DNA from: Epsilonproteobacteria bacterium UBA6211
GTDB lineage: Bacteria; Campylobacterota; Campylobacteria; Campylobacterales; Arcobacteraceae
Assembly: GCA_002421845.1 (NCBI GenBank)
Contig: DISL01000115.1
Coordinates: 1 to 15,485 of the forward strand
Length of the DNA: 15,485 bases
Reading direction: 5' to 3'
In this document: piece after piece, positions 1 to 6,131 of the stretch
How the letters are laid out: each line of letters begins with the position of its first letter
How positions within the stretch are numbered: the stretch's first letter is position 1
The notes under the pieces: generated by a model
The model's database searches: none
What the model was told of the DNA's origin: nothing
What the model saw: the letters and a program-made list of their open reading frames with translations, nothing else
Translations under genes and position numbers: made by a program

Positions 1-372
1 CTCACAGACGATACTGAAAAATATGGAAGTGGATACGCAAGGGTAAGAGAAGAGATAGCATCATACCCAACCATGAAGCTGGAGTACGAAGAGATGGGTA
101 ATGGGTATCTTGTGACTATAAGCTATGAGAAGCAAAAAATATCGTCCGATGTAAATGAGGGAGTAAATGAGGGAGTAAATGAGGGAGTAAATGAGGGAGT
201 AAAATCTCTTTATGAACTTATAAAAAATAAACCAAATAATCGCTCTACATTTTTTGCACAAGAGCTCAATACATCAGTAAAAAATATCGAAAGATGGCTC
301 AAGCAACTCAAAGATGAAGATAAGATAGAGTTTAAAGGTAGCCCAAAAACGGGTGGGTATGTGGTAAAATGA
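1..372 (+). CDS. C-terminal part of an AlbA_2/divergent ATPase-type transcriptional regulator (5' end outside window)
   Basis: The reading frame is open from base 1, so the gene starts upstream; the first in-frame ATG (73) is internal. The visible N-terminal part (codons 1-45, with GSGYARVREEI and a following GNGYLVTI strand) resembles the end of the GHKL-like ATPase domain in COG2865 proteins, which usually carry an N-terminal AlbA_2 DNA/RNA-binding domain. A linker of four tandem VNEG units (151-198) leads into a winged-helix domain with NTSVKNIERWLKQLKDEDKI and a final GSPKTGGYVV hairpin, both typical of the family. Role inferred: DNA-binding regulator with unknown target. Its TGA stop overlaps the next start as ATGA (369-372), implying translational coupling. 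The identity of the missing part cannot be checked here. Confidence 0.75.
   Translation, partial: LTDDTEKYGSGYARVREEIASYPTMKLEYEEMGNGYLVTISYEKQKISSDVNEGVNEGVNEGVNEGVKSLYELIKNKPNNRSTFFAQELNTSVKNIERWLKQLKDEDKIEFKGSPKTGGYVVK
151..203 (+). repeat. 12 bp tandem repeat encoding VNEG x4
   Basis: Four perfect copies of GTAAATGAGGGA occupy 151-198, followed by a partial GTAAA. The unit is a multiple of three, so copy number can change without a frameshift. It forms the linker between the ATPase-like and winged-helix parts of the regulator. NEG-type tandem linkers are common in this protein family. Confidence 0.95.
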
Positions 373-1493
373 AATCTAAAATACAAAACAAAAAAATCTT
401 GCATATTCATGTACCTATGAGTAAATCAGTTCATACTCTAAATGGCAAAATATATGATAGAAACAACGATAGTGATATAAATATTACAGGACAAAATATA
501 AATATTGCTAAGTTGTATTTGCTCAAACAAGATATTCATACCGAAGATAAAATATTTTCATTTGCTACAATGGATGATTTTGACTTAGAACTTATAAAAC
601 GAATACGAATAGTAGCATCAAATAGACGAACAGACACACATCCGTGGGAAGGTCTTAGTGATTTTGAACTTCTTAAAAGTTCAGGACTTTATAAAGTAGA
701 TAAAACTACAAACAAAGAGGGATTTACTCTTGGAGCTATTTTACTTTTTGGAAAAGATGAAACCATCACAAATGCTTTGCCTCATCACAAAACAGATCTT
801 ATACTTCGTAAAGTAAATCTTGATAGATATGATGATAGAGAAATAGTGACAACAAATCTTATTGATAGTTACTACAAAATGATGGAGTTTGTAAAAAAAC
901 ATCTAAATGATCCATTTTATCTTGAAGGAGATATGAGAATAAGCTTAAGAGATAAGATTTTTAGAGAAGCTGTAGCAAATAGTTTGATACACAGAGAGTA
1001 TAGCAGTGCTTATGTGGCAAAAATGATTATAGAAAAAAACAAGGTTGTTTTTGAAAATGCAAATATACCGCACTCTTATGGTGAGCTAAATCCATCAAAC
1101 TTTACTCCATATCCAAAGAATCCAAATATAGCAAAAATATTTAGAGAAATAGGCTTTGCAGATGAGCTGGGAAGTGGAGTAAAAAACCTCTACAAGTACT
1201 CAAAAGCTTATGGTGGAAGCGACCCTTTAATAGTAGAAGGTGAAGTTTTTAGAATTGAAGTTCAAACACAACAAGAAACTACCCAAAAGACTACCCAAAA
1301 GAGTACAAAAGAAGAAATTATTGAGTTGCTAAGGGTAGATGGCAAGATGACAAGAGAAGATTTATCAAAACAAATAGGTGTTTCAGCAAATGCTATTAAG
1401 CAGCATCTTGCCAATTTACAAGTTGAAGAAAAACTTCAAAGAGTTGGTGGTAGAAAAGAAGGCTACTGGAAGGTTTTAGACAATGCAAAATAA
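369..1493 (+). CDS. ATP-binding (GHKL-like, HATPase_c_4) winged-helix regulator lacking the N-terminal AlbA_2 domain
   Basis: A 374 aa protein. Residues about 10-80 (ILHIHVPMSKSVH, GKIYDR) match the segment that normally follows the AlbA_2 domain in COG2865 'RNA-binding domain-containing' proteins. The ATPase region has an N-box-like FREAVANSLIHREYS (about 200-215) and a glycine-rich DELGSGVKNLYKY near 275. A short TTQK repeat linker is followed by a winged helix (about 310-372: LSKQIGVSANAIKQHL, then RVGGRKEGYW). Full family members are usually near 480 aa, so roughly 100 or more N-terminal residues are absent, and the preceding gene occupies the space where they would be encoded. It may be a truncated, possibly non-functional relic or an ATPase-wHTH variant. 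The start overlaps the upstream stop (ATGA), and that overlap is the only support for the start. Confidence 0.8.
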   Translation: MKSKIQNKKILHIHVPMSKSVHTLNGKIYDRNNDSDINITGQNINIAKLYLLKQDIHTEDKIFSFATMDDFDLELIKRIRIVASNRRTDTHPWEGLSDFELLKSSGLYKVDKTTNKEGFTLGAILLFGKDETITNALPHHKTDLILRKVNLDRYDDREIVTTNLIDSYYKMMEFVKKHLNDPFYLEGDMRISLRDKIFREAVANSLIHREYSSAYVAKMIIEKNKVVFENANIPHSYGELNPSNFTPYPKNPNIAKIFREIGFADELGSGVKNLYKYSKAYGGSDPLIVEGEVFRIEVQTQQETTQKTTQKSTKEEIIELLRVDGKMTREDLSKQIGVSANAIKQHLANLQVEEKLQRVGGRKEGYWKVLDNAK

Positions 1494-1518
1494 TCTTAAT
1501 ACTGAATCACAAAACCCT

Positions 1519-1587
1519 CGTCATCCTGAGCCTTCTCTTCGTCATCCTGAGTATTCTCTCCGTCATCCTGAGCGAAGCGAAGGATCT
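1519..1587 (+). repeat. RHPE-type hairpin repeat: two partial copies plus one full 27 bp copy
   Basis: CGTCATCCTGAG occurs at 1519, 1540 and 1561, exactly 21 bp apart. Only the third copy is complete (1561-1587), continuing CGAAGCGAAGGATCT. In the full copy ATCCT (1565-1569) pairs with AGGAT (1581-1585) across an 11-base loop, GAGCGAAGCGA. The frame reads RHPEPSL, RHPEYSL, RHPERSEGS. Related copies lie in rmlB (5928-5954) and, inverted, in the epimerase gene (13389-13414). Confidence 0.9.
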
Positions 1588-1738
1588 CAAGAGACAAGAA
1601 ACACCCACATCAACACAGGCGAAGAAATCGGCATAAAAGAGCTAACAGACCCATCAAAACTCCACGCTCTTGGATGGAAGAATAAAGTTGAGCTTAGTGA
1701 TGGGATTAAAATTATGTATGAATCGTATTTAAATAATC

Positions 1739-1744
1739 AAGGAG
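1739..1744 (+). promoter_or_regulatory. Shine-Dalgarno of rmlA
   Basis: AAGGAG lies 8 bases before the rmlA ATG at 1753, inside the final codons of the fucose synthase relic. It fixes the rmlA start. Confidence 0.8.
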
Positions 1745-1752
1745 AAAAATAA

Positions 1753-2640
1753 ATGAAAGGCATAATCTTGGCAGGGGGAAGTGGTACAAGACTTTACCCA
1801 ATCACAAAAGGGGTAAGTAAACAGTTAGTTCCGATCTACGATAAGCCTATGATCTATTATCCACTATCTGTACTTATGTTAGCAGGGATTAAAGAGGTGT
1901 TGATCATATCTACGCCAAATGACTTGCCAAACTTTGAGAAGCTCTTGGGTGATGGAAGTGATCTTGGGATGAGACTAGAGTACATAGTCCAACCTAGCCC
2001 TGATGGTCTTGCTCAAGCTTTTATCTTAGGAGAAGAGTTCCTTGATGGTGATGATGCTTGTTTGGTTCTTGGGGATAATATTTTTTATGGTCATGGTCTT
2101 ACCAAACTTCTAGCTCAATCTGTAGCAAATGTAAAAGAGAACAATGCAACGGTATTTGGCTACTATGTAAGTGATCCTGAGAGATATGGAGTTGCCGAAT
2201 TTGATAATGAAGGAACTGTAGTATCTATAGAAGAGAAACCAAAAGAGCCAAAATCAAACTATGCTGTAGTAGGATTATATTTTTATCCAAATGATGTAGT
2301 ACAAAAAGCTGCACAGGTAAAACCATCAGACCGTGGTGAACTTGAAATTACAACTTTAAATGAAATGTATCTTCACGAATCCAGACTCAAAGTGGAACTT
2401 ATGGGAAGAGGATACGCTTGGCTAGATACTGGTACTCATGAATCACTCCTTGAAGCAAGTGCCTTTATCCAAACTATCGAAAATAGACAATCACTTAAAG
2501 TAGCATGTCTTGAAGAGATAGCATATGAGATGGGATATATCTCAAAAGAAAAACTCCTTGAACTTGCCGAGCCTCTAAAGAAAAACCAATATGGTCAATA
2601 CCTTATCAATAGAGCAAACCAACCAGGAAGGATGAAGTAG
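1753..2640 (+). CDS. rmlA: glucose-1-phosphate thymidylyltransferase RmlA
   Basis: First step of dTDP-L-rhamnose synthesis: dTTP + glucose-1-phosphate to dTDP-glucose + PPi, in the cytoplasm. The 295 aa length is normal. The N-terminal nucleotide-binding signature GGSGTRLYPIT (8-18) is followed by KQLVPIYDKPMIYYPLS with the usual catalytic lysine position (K23). VLGDNIFYG (105-113) supplies the metal-binding Asp, and EEKPKEPKSNYAVVGLYFY and DTGTHESLLEAS are the expected sugar-binding and C-terminal signatures. It begins directly after the stop of the fucose synthase relic with a good Shine-Dalgarno, and rmlC follows after 3 bp. No truncation or repeat is visible in this gene, unlike rmlB and rmlD. 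Confidence 0.98.
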   Translation: MKGIILAGGSGTRLYPITKGVSKQLVPIYDKPMIYYPLSVLMLAGIKEVLIISTPNDLPNFEKLLGDGSDLGMRLEYIVQPSPDGLAQAFILGEEFLDGDDACLVLGDNIFYGHGLTKLLAQSVANVKENNATVFGYYVSDPERYGVAEFDNEGTVVSIEEKPKEPKSNYAVVGLYFYPNDVVQKAAQVKPSDRGELEITTLNEMYLHESRLKVELMGRGYAWLDTGTHESLLEASAFIQTIENRQSLKVACLEEIAYEMGYISKEKLLELAEPLKKNQYGQYLINRANQPGRMK

Positions 2641-2643
2641 CTT

Positions 2644-3222
2644 ATGAATTTTGTAAGAACACAAATCCCTGATGTAGTGATAATAGAACCAAAGGTTCAT
2701 GGTGACAGCAGAGGCTATTTTGTAGAGACTTTTAGACAAGATAAGCTTGAAGAGTTTTTAGGTTACAGGATAAACTTTTGTCAAGATAATGAATCTAAAT
2801 CTTCAAAAGGAGTCTTAAGAGGACTTCACTACCAACTCCATCCTGCAGCTCAAACAAAACTAGTAAGGGTAATACAAGGAAGAGTGCTAGATGTAGCAGT
2901 TGATATAAGAAAAAACTCTCCTACATTTGGACAACATGTAGCAGTTGAACTTACAAGTGAAAATAAAAAGCAAATGCTTGTACCTAGAGGCTTTGCTCAT
3001 GGTTTTGTAGTACTTGAAGAGGATACTGTATTTGCATATAAAGTAGATAATTATTATAGCCCAGAAAATGATAGGGGAATAGCATTCGACGACCCATCTC
3101 TTAATATCAACTGGATACTAAATCACGATGAACTCAACTTATCAGCTAAAGATACCAAGCAACCACTTCTAAAAGATACAGATGATTTATTTGAGTTTGG
3201 AGTAGATTATTATAATGTTTAA
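2644..3222 (+). CDS. rmlC: dTDP-4-dehydrorhamnose 3,5-epimerase RmlC
   Basis: Third step of the pathway: epimerises dTDP-4-keto-6-deoxyglucose at C3 and C5. A cupin-fold protein of 192 aa, a normal length. Visible active-site equivalents are H62 in RGLHYQ, K72 in TKLVRV, Y132 in FAYKVDNYYSP and D170 in LSAKD. GRVLDVAVDIRKNSPTFG and PRGFAHGFVVL are classic family segments. The Shine-Dalgarno AGGAAGGA (2625-2632) sits in the end of rmlA. The stop codon lies at the edge of a heptamer repeat (3221-3245) that fills most of the spacer to rmlD. Confidence 0.98.
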   Translation: MNFVRTQIPDVVIIEPKVHGDSRGYFVETFRQDKLEEFLGYRINFCQDNESKSSKGVLRGLHYQLHPAAQTKLVRVIQGRVLDVAVDIRKNSPTFGQHVAVELTSENKKQMLVPRGFAHGFVVLEEDTVFAYKVDNYYSPENDRGIAFDDPSLNINWILNHDELNLSAKDTKQPLLKDTDDLFEFGVDYYNV

Positions 3223-3245
3223 TTTTGAATGCTTAATTTTTAATT
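3221..3245 (-). repeat. ATTCAAA-type heptamer repeat in the rmlC-rmlD spacer
   Basis: On the minus strand it reads ATTAAAA, ATTAAGC, ATTCAAA, ATT, the same 7 bp periodicity as the two arrays inside rmlD but in the opposite orientation. It overlaps the rmlC stop codon and ends just before the rmlD Shine-Dalgarno. Confidence 0.75.
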
Positions 3246-3255
3246 GGGGAATAAG

Positions 3256-4152
3256 ATGAATGTATTAGTTACTGGAAGCAATGGTCAAGTTGGAAGTGAA
3301 ATTAAAGAATTAATTCAACATTCAACACTCAACATTCAAAATTATGATTTTTATTTTACTACTTCACAAGATTTAGATATTACAGATTTTGATTTAGTTA
3401 AAAAGTACATCACGGATAATAAAATAAAAATCGTTATAAACTGTGTAGCATATACAGCGGTAGATAAAGCAGAAACCGAAAAAGAACTGGCAGACAAGAT
3501 AAACCATCTTGCAGTAAAAAATCTCGCTCAGTTATCAAGTGAGTTTGGCATCAAACTTATCCATATCTCTACAGATTATGTTTTTGATGGAGCAAACTTT
3601 AAACCATACACAGAAGATGATGCAACTAGTCCACAAAGTGTTTATGGGAAAACCAAACTAGATGGCGAAAAAGCTATTTTAGAGTATGATCTTAAAAATT
3701 CCATCATCATAAGAACTTCTTGGGTATATAGCTACTACGGAGCAAACTTTGTAAAAACTATGCTTCGTCTTGGCAAAGAAAAAGAGTCTTTAGGTGTAAT
3801 CTTTGATCAAGTGGGAACGCCCACTTACGCTAAAGATTTAGCAAAAGCCATCTTGGAAATAATTCAACATTCAAAATTTAACATTCAAAATTCAAGCACT
3901 CATACTGAAATTTACAATTTCAGTAATGAGGGCGTAGTGTCTTGGTATGACTTCGCCAAAGAAATCATGAAAATGGCAAAACTAAATTGTATTATCAACC
4001 CAATAGAAACATACCAATATCCAACACCAGCTAAAAGACCGCATTATTCACTCCTCAACAAAAGTAAGATAAAATCTACCTTTAATCTGGGGATACCATA
4101 CTGGAAAGATGGGTTGGATGATTGTTTAAGAAGATTGGGGGAGAGAAGATGA
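3256..4152 (+). CDS. rmlD: dTDP-4-dehydrorhamnose reductase RmlD
   Basis: Final step: NAD(P)H-dependent reduction of dTDP-4-keto-L-rhamnose to dTDP-L-rhamnose. SDR fold of 298 aa with TGSNGQVG (6-13) as the cofactor glycine motif, STDYVFDG (105-112), the catalytic Y130-x3-K134 (YGKTK) and the C-terminal TPAKRPHYSLL segment. ATG at 3256 is preferred because GGGGA (3246-3250) sits 5 bases upstream; an in-frame TTG at 3244 would add four residues and place translation start within that site. Two in-frame heptamer arrays encode IQHSTLNIQN (20-29) and IIQHSKFNIQN (202-212), where ordinary RmlD proteins have unrelated short loops. The core motifs are intact, so it is probably functional. The stop overlaps ATG 4149 as ATGA. 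Confidence 0.97.
   Translation: MNVLVTGSNGQVGSEIKELIQHSTLNIQNYDFYFTTSQDLDITDFDLVKKYITDNKIKIVINCVAYTAVDKAETEKELADKINHLAVKNLAQLSSEFGIKLIHISTDYVFDGANFKPYTEDDATSPQSVYGKTKLDGEKAILEYDLKNSIIIRTSWVYSYYGANFVKTMLRLGKEKESLGVIFDQVGTPTYAKDLAKAILEIIQHSKFNIQNSSTHTEIYNFSNEGVVSWYDFAKEIMKMAKLNCIINPIETYQYPTPAKRPHYSLLNKSKIKSTFNLGIPYWKDGLDDCLRRLGERR
3313..3343 (+). repeat. heptamer array inside rmlD (first)
   Basis: Consecutive 7 bp units ATTCAAC, ATTCAAC, ACTCAAC, ATTCAAA, then ATT. Because 7 is not a multiple of 3, the array is read in shifting frames and encodes IQHSTLNIQN without a stop. Confidence 0.9.
3862..3896 (+). repeat. heptamer array inside rmlD (second)
   Basis: Five consecutive units ATTCAAC, ATTCAAA, ATTTAAC, ATTCAAA, ATTCAAG, in frame with rmlD and encoding IQHSKFNIQNS, just before the conserved NEGVVSWYDFAKE segment. 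Confidence 0.9.
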
Positions 4153-4192
4153 ATATAATATCACATATTACAATTGATAATAAAACAAAGGC

Positions 4193-4209
4193 GGTCGAAT
4201 ATTTCGACC
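4193..4209 (+). other. perfect 7 bp hairpin in the rmlD-KilA-N spacer
   Basis: GGTCGAA (4193-4199), loop TAT, TTCGACC (4203-4209). An outer GGCG (4190-4193, sharing one base with the arm) and CGCC (4216-4219) could extend it asymmetrically. No T-run follows, so it is not a standard intrinsic terminator. It lies within a 26-codon frame (4149-4229) that starts by ATGA overlap with rmlD and has no recognised homology. Confidence 0.6.
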
Positions 4210-4233
4210 ACTTCTCGCCAATAAGTTGATAAA

Positions 4234-5043
4234 ATGAAAAATAAAATCATGGTACAAGAACAACTAATCAGTATTATCGAAGATGACTACATATCGCTTA
4301 CAGATATGGTCAAGAATATTGAAAATGGCCTTGTTCTTATTGAGAAATGGCTTAGAAATAAAAATACTATAGAGTTTCTAGGAATTTGGGAGGAGATTTA
4401 CAATACTAATTTTAATTCCCCCGAATTCGAGGGAATTAAAAATGAAGCTGGATACAATCGTTTTTCACTATCTGTAAAAATGTGGATAAATAAAACAAAT
4501 GCTATAGGGATACTTGCAAAAGCTGGTCGATATGGTGGAACTTTTGCACACAAAGACATAGCATTTGAGTTTGCTAGCTGGATAAGTCCGAAGTTTAAAC
4601 TTTATCTTATCAAAGAGTTTCAAAGACTTAAAAACGATGAGATAGAAAAGCAAAAAATAGGCTGGGATATCAAACGAACTTTGGTCAAAATGAACTATCA
4701 TATCCACACCGATGCGATAAAAAATAATCTCATTCCGCCAAATGTTGCAAAAAGTAAAATACAATTTATCTATGCTACAGAAGCAGATTTGCTCAATGTG
4801 GCACTTTTTGGACTCACTGCAAAACAATGGAATGAACAAAATCCAAAGCTTGAAGGAAATATGAGAGACTATGCAGCTGCTGAACAACTTGTGGTACTAG
4901 CAAATCTTGAAAGTTTAAATGCCGAGTTCATAAAACAAAATCTACCATTTGAAGAGAGGCTCATAAGCCTAAACAAAATAGCAATAGAGCAGTTAGAGTT
5001 GCTTTTAAAGTATGAAACTAAAAGATTAGGAGAAAGAAAATAA
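4234..5043 (+). CDS. KilA-N domain DNA-binding protein
   Basis: A 269 aa protein whose first 130 or so residues form a KilA-N domain: an EDDYISLTDMVK start (16-26), a central IEKWLRNKNTIEFL, then KTNAIGILAKAGRYGGTFAH and KDIAFEFASWISPKFKLYLI with a final KEFQRLK. KilA-N is a DNA-binding fold found in phage, large DNA virus and accessory genes. The C-terminal half is helical with no recognised motif. No role in rhamnose synthesis is known, and it interrupts the rml operon between rmlD and rmlB, so it is best read as an accessory insertion. No convincing Shine-Dalgarno precedes the ATG. Its last codons (RLGERK) and the ribosome binding site within them closely copy the end of rmlD. Stop and rmlB start overlap by one base (TAATG). 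Confidence 0.85.
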   Translation: MKNKIMVQEQLISIIEDDYISLTDMVKNIENGLVLIEKWLRNKNTIEFLGIWEEIYNTNFNSPEFEGIKNEAGYNRFSLSVKMWINKTNAIGILAKAGRYGGTFAHKDIAFEFASWISPKFKLYLIKEFQRLKNDEIEKQKIGWDIKRTLVKMNYHIHTDAIKNNLIPPNVAKSKIQFIYATEADLLNVALFGLTAKQWNEQNPKLEGNMRDYAAAEQLVVLANLESLNAEFIKQNLPFEERLISLNKIAIEQLELLLKYETKRLGERK

Positions 5044-6131
5044 TGAAATCAATACTTTTAACAGGAACAGCAGGATTTATAGGGAGCAACTTTGTACTAT
5101 ATTTCCTAGAAAAATACCCAGAGTACAACTTAGTAAACCTAGATTTACTCACTTATGCAGGGAACTTAGAAAACCTCAAAGAGTGTGAAGGAAGTCCTAG
5201 ATATAAATTTATCAAAGGGGATATTTGTAACCGTGAGCTTGTAGAGTTTATCTTCAATGAATATGACATTCAAGGTGTTATTCACTTTGCAGCAGAGTCT
5301 CATGTAGATAACTCTATCAAAAACCCAGGTGTATTCATACAAACAAATGTAAATGGAACTTATACCCTTGTCGATGTAGCAAAAAACTATTGGATGGAGA
5401 AGCCATTTGTTTATAAAGAAAGATTTGTCGGAACCAATGCTTTAGCTTCGGCAAATGACGGGACTAAAGTCCCACTTCCAAGATTTCACCACATAAGCAC
5501 GGATGAAGTCTATGGAACACTCAGCCTTGACCCAAATGATTTGTTTATAGAAACCACTCCATATATGCCAAACTCTCCATATTCCGCTTCAAAAGCTTCA
5601 AGTGATATGATTATAAGGGCATATCATGAGACTTATGGACTAAATACTGTTATCACAAACTGTTCAAACAATTACGGACCAAAACAACATGATGAGAAAC
5701 TTATCCCTACAATTATCAGAAATGCCCTCAAAGGAAACCCAATCCCAATCTATGGTGATGGGAAAAATATAAGAGATTGGCTTTATGTACTTGACCACTG
5801 TAAGGGAATTGATATCGTTTATCATACAGGTAAAACAGGAGATACTTATAATATCGGTGGGAGAAACGAAAGAACAAACCTACAGATAGTAGATAAAATT
5901 TGCACTATTCTTGATGAAATAAAACCTCGTCATTCTGAACAAAGCGAAGAATCTAGCTACAAGGAGCTTATTACTTTTATTGAAGACCGTGCTGGACATG
6001 ATAGAAGATATGCTATTGATACAACTAAGTTAGAAACTGAACTTGGATGGAAGGCTGATGAGAATTTTGATAGTGGGATAGTTAAGACTATTGAGTGGTA
6101 TTTGAATAAATATGGGGTTAAAAATGACTAA
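5043..6131 (+). CDS. rmlB: dTDP-glucose 4,6-dehydratase RmlB
   Basis: Second step: NAD+-dependent conversion of dTDP-glucose to dTDP-4-keto-6-deoxyglucose. Extended SDR, 362 aa. Motifs: TGTAGFIGSN (7-16), HFAAESHVDNS (81-91), HISTDEVYG (150-158) with the catalytic TDE, Y180-x3-K184 (YSASK), NCSNNYGP, and IEDRAGHDRRYAID. Two insertions disturb an otherwise standard sequence. Residues 129-148 (VGTNALASANDGTKVPLPRF) are a 20-codon insert that duplicates the RF before HHIST. Residues 296-304 (RHSEQSEES) are the in-frame 27 bp repeat, between IKP and SYKELITF. Neither hits a catalytic motif, so activity is likely retained. The Shine-Dalgarno AGGAG (5028-5032) lies in the KilA-N gene end. Confidence 0.97.
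   Translation: MKSILLTGTAGFIGSNFVLYFLEKYPEYNLVNLDLLTYAGNLENLKECEGSPRYKFIKGDICNRELVEFIFNEYDIQGVIHFAAESHVDNSIKNPGVFIQTNVNGTYTLVDVAKNYWMEKPFVYKERFVGTNALASANDGTKVPLPRFHHISTDEVYGTLSLDPNDLFIETTPYMPNSPYSASKASSDMIIRAYHETYGLNTVITNCSNNYGPKQHDEKLIPTIIRNALKGNPIPIYGDGKNIRDWLYVLDHCKGIDIVYHTGKTGDTYNIGGRNERTNLQIVDKICTILDEIKPRHSEQSEESSYKELITFIEDRAGHDRRYAIDTTKLETELGWKADENFDSGIVKTIEWYLNKYGVKND
5421..5486 (+). repeat. 60 bp double-hairpin insertion in rmlB flanked by AAGATTT direct repeats
   Basis: AAGATTT occurs at 5420-5426 and again at 5480-5486, exactly 60 bp apart. Between them lie a perfect hairpin GGGACT-AA-AGTCCC (5460-5473) and an imperfect one, CCAATGCT/AGCTTCGG (5434-5441/5444-5451; 6 of 8 pairs). 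Removing 60 bp leaves YKERFHHISTDEVYG, which reads as normal RmlB. Confidence 0.85.
5928..5954 (+). repeat. 27 bp RHSE-type hairpin element in rmlB
   Basis: CGTC, then ATTCT (5932-5936), an 11-base loop, AGAAT (5948-5952) and CT. It encodes RHSEQSEES in the same phase as the copy at 1561-1587 (RHPERSEGS). Removing these nine codons leaves IKPSYKELITF. Confidence 0.9.

Larger units (their letters stand above)
1483..1752 (+). pseudogene. fcl: relic of GDP-L-fucose synthase (C-terminal end) fused to short repeats
   Basis: The 89-codon frame ends in DPSKLHALGWKNKVELSDGI and then MYESYL, which matches the C-terminus of GDP-L-fucose synthase (typically LMDVSRLKALGW..., EGIKKTYEWYLEN). Just before it, INTGEEIGIKEL matches the family's IGTGEEISIKEL segment, but about 20-25 residues normally lying between the two (the KPDGTPRK region) are missing, and the whole NAD-binding N-terminal domain is absent. 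The upstream part consists of RHPE repeats (1519-1587) and unrelated sequence overlapping the previous gene. It cannot encode an active enzyme. Its last codons carry AAGGAG (1739-1744), the ribosome binding site of rmlA, which may explain why this end survived. Confidence 0.7.

Noticed and set aside
61..410. Minus-strand open frames opposite the first regulator
   Set aside because: They are antisense to a recognisable winged-helix coding frame, one reads the 12 bp repeat as a low-complexity SLIY series, and they have no plausible start context.
1519..1587. CRISPR array (regular 21 bp spacing of a repeat)
   Set aside because: Units are only 12 bp conserved with 9 bp between them, too short for repeats or spacers, and there are no cas genes.
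3313..3896. Heptamer arrays as iterons of a replication origin
   Set aside because: They lie inside rmlD coding sequence and encode part of the protein, and no replication initiator gene or DnaA boxes were seen.
4468..4887. 139-codon minus-strand frame inside the KilA-N gene
   Set aside because: It is a shadow of the KilA-N frame, with cysteine- and phenylalanine-rich composition and no domain.
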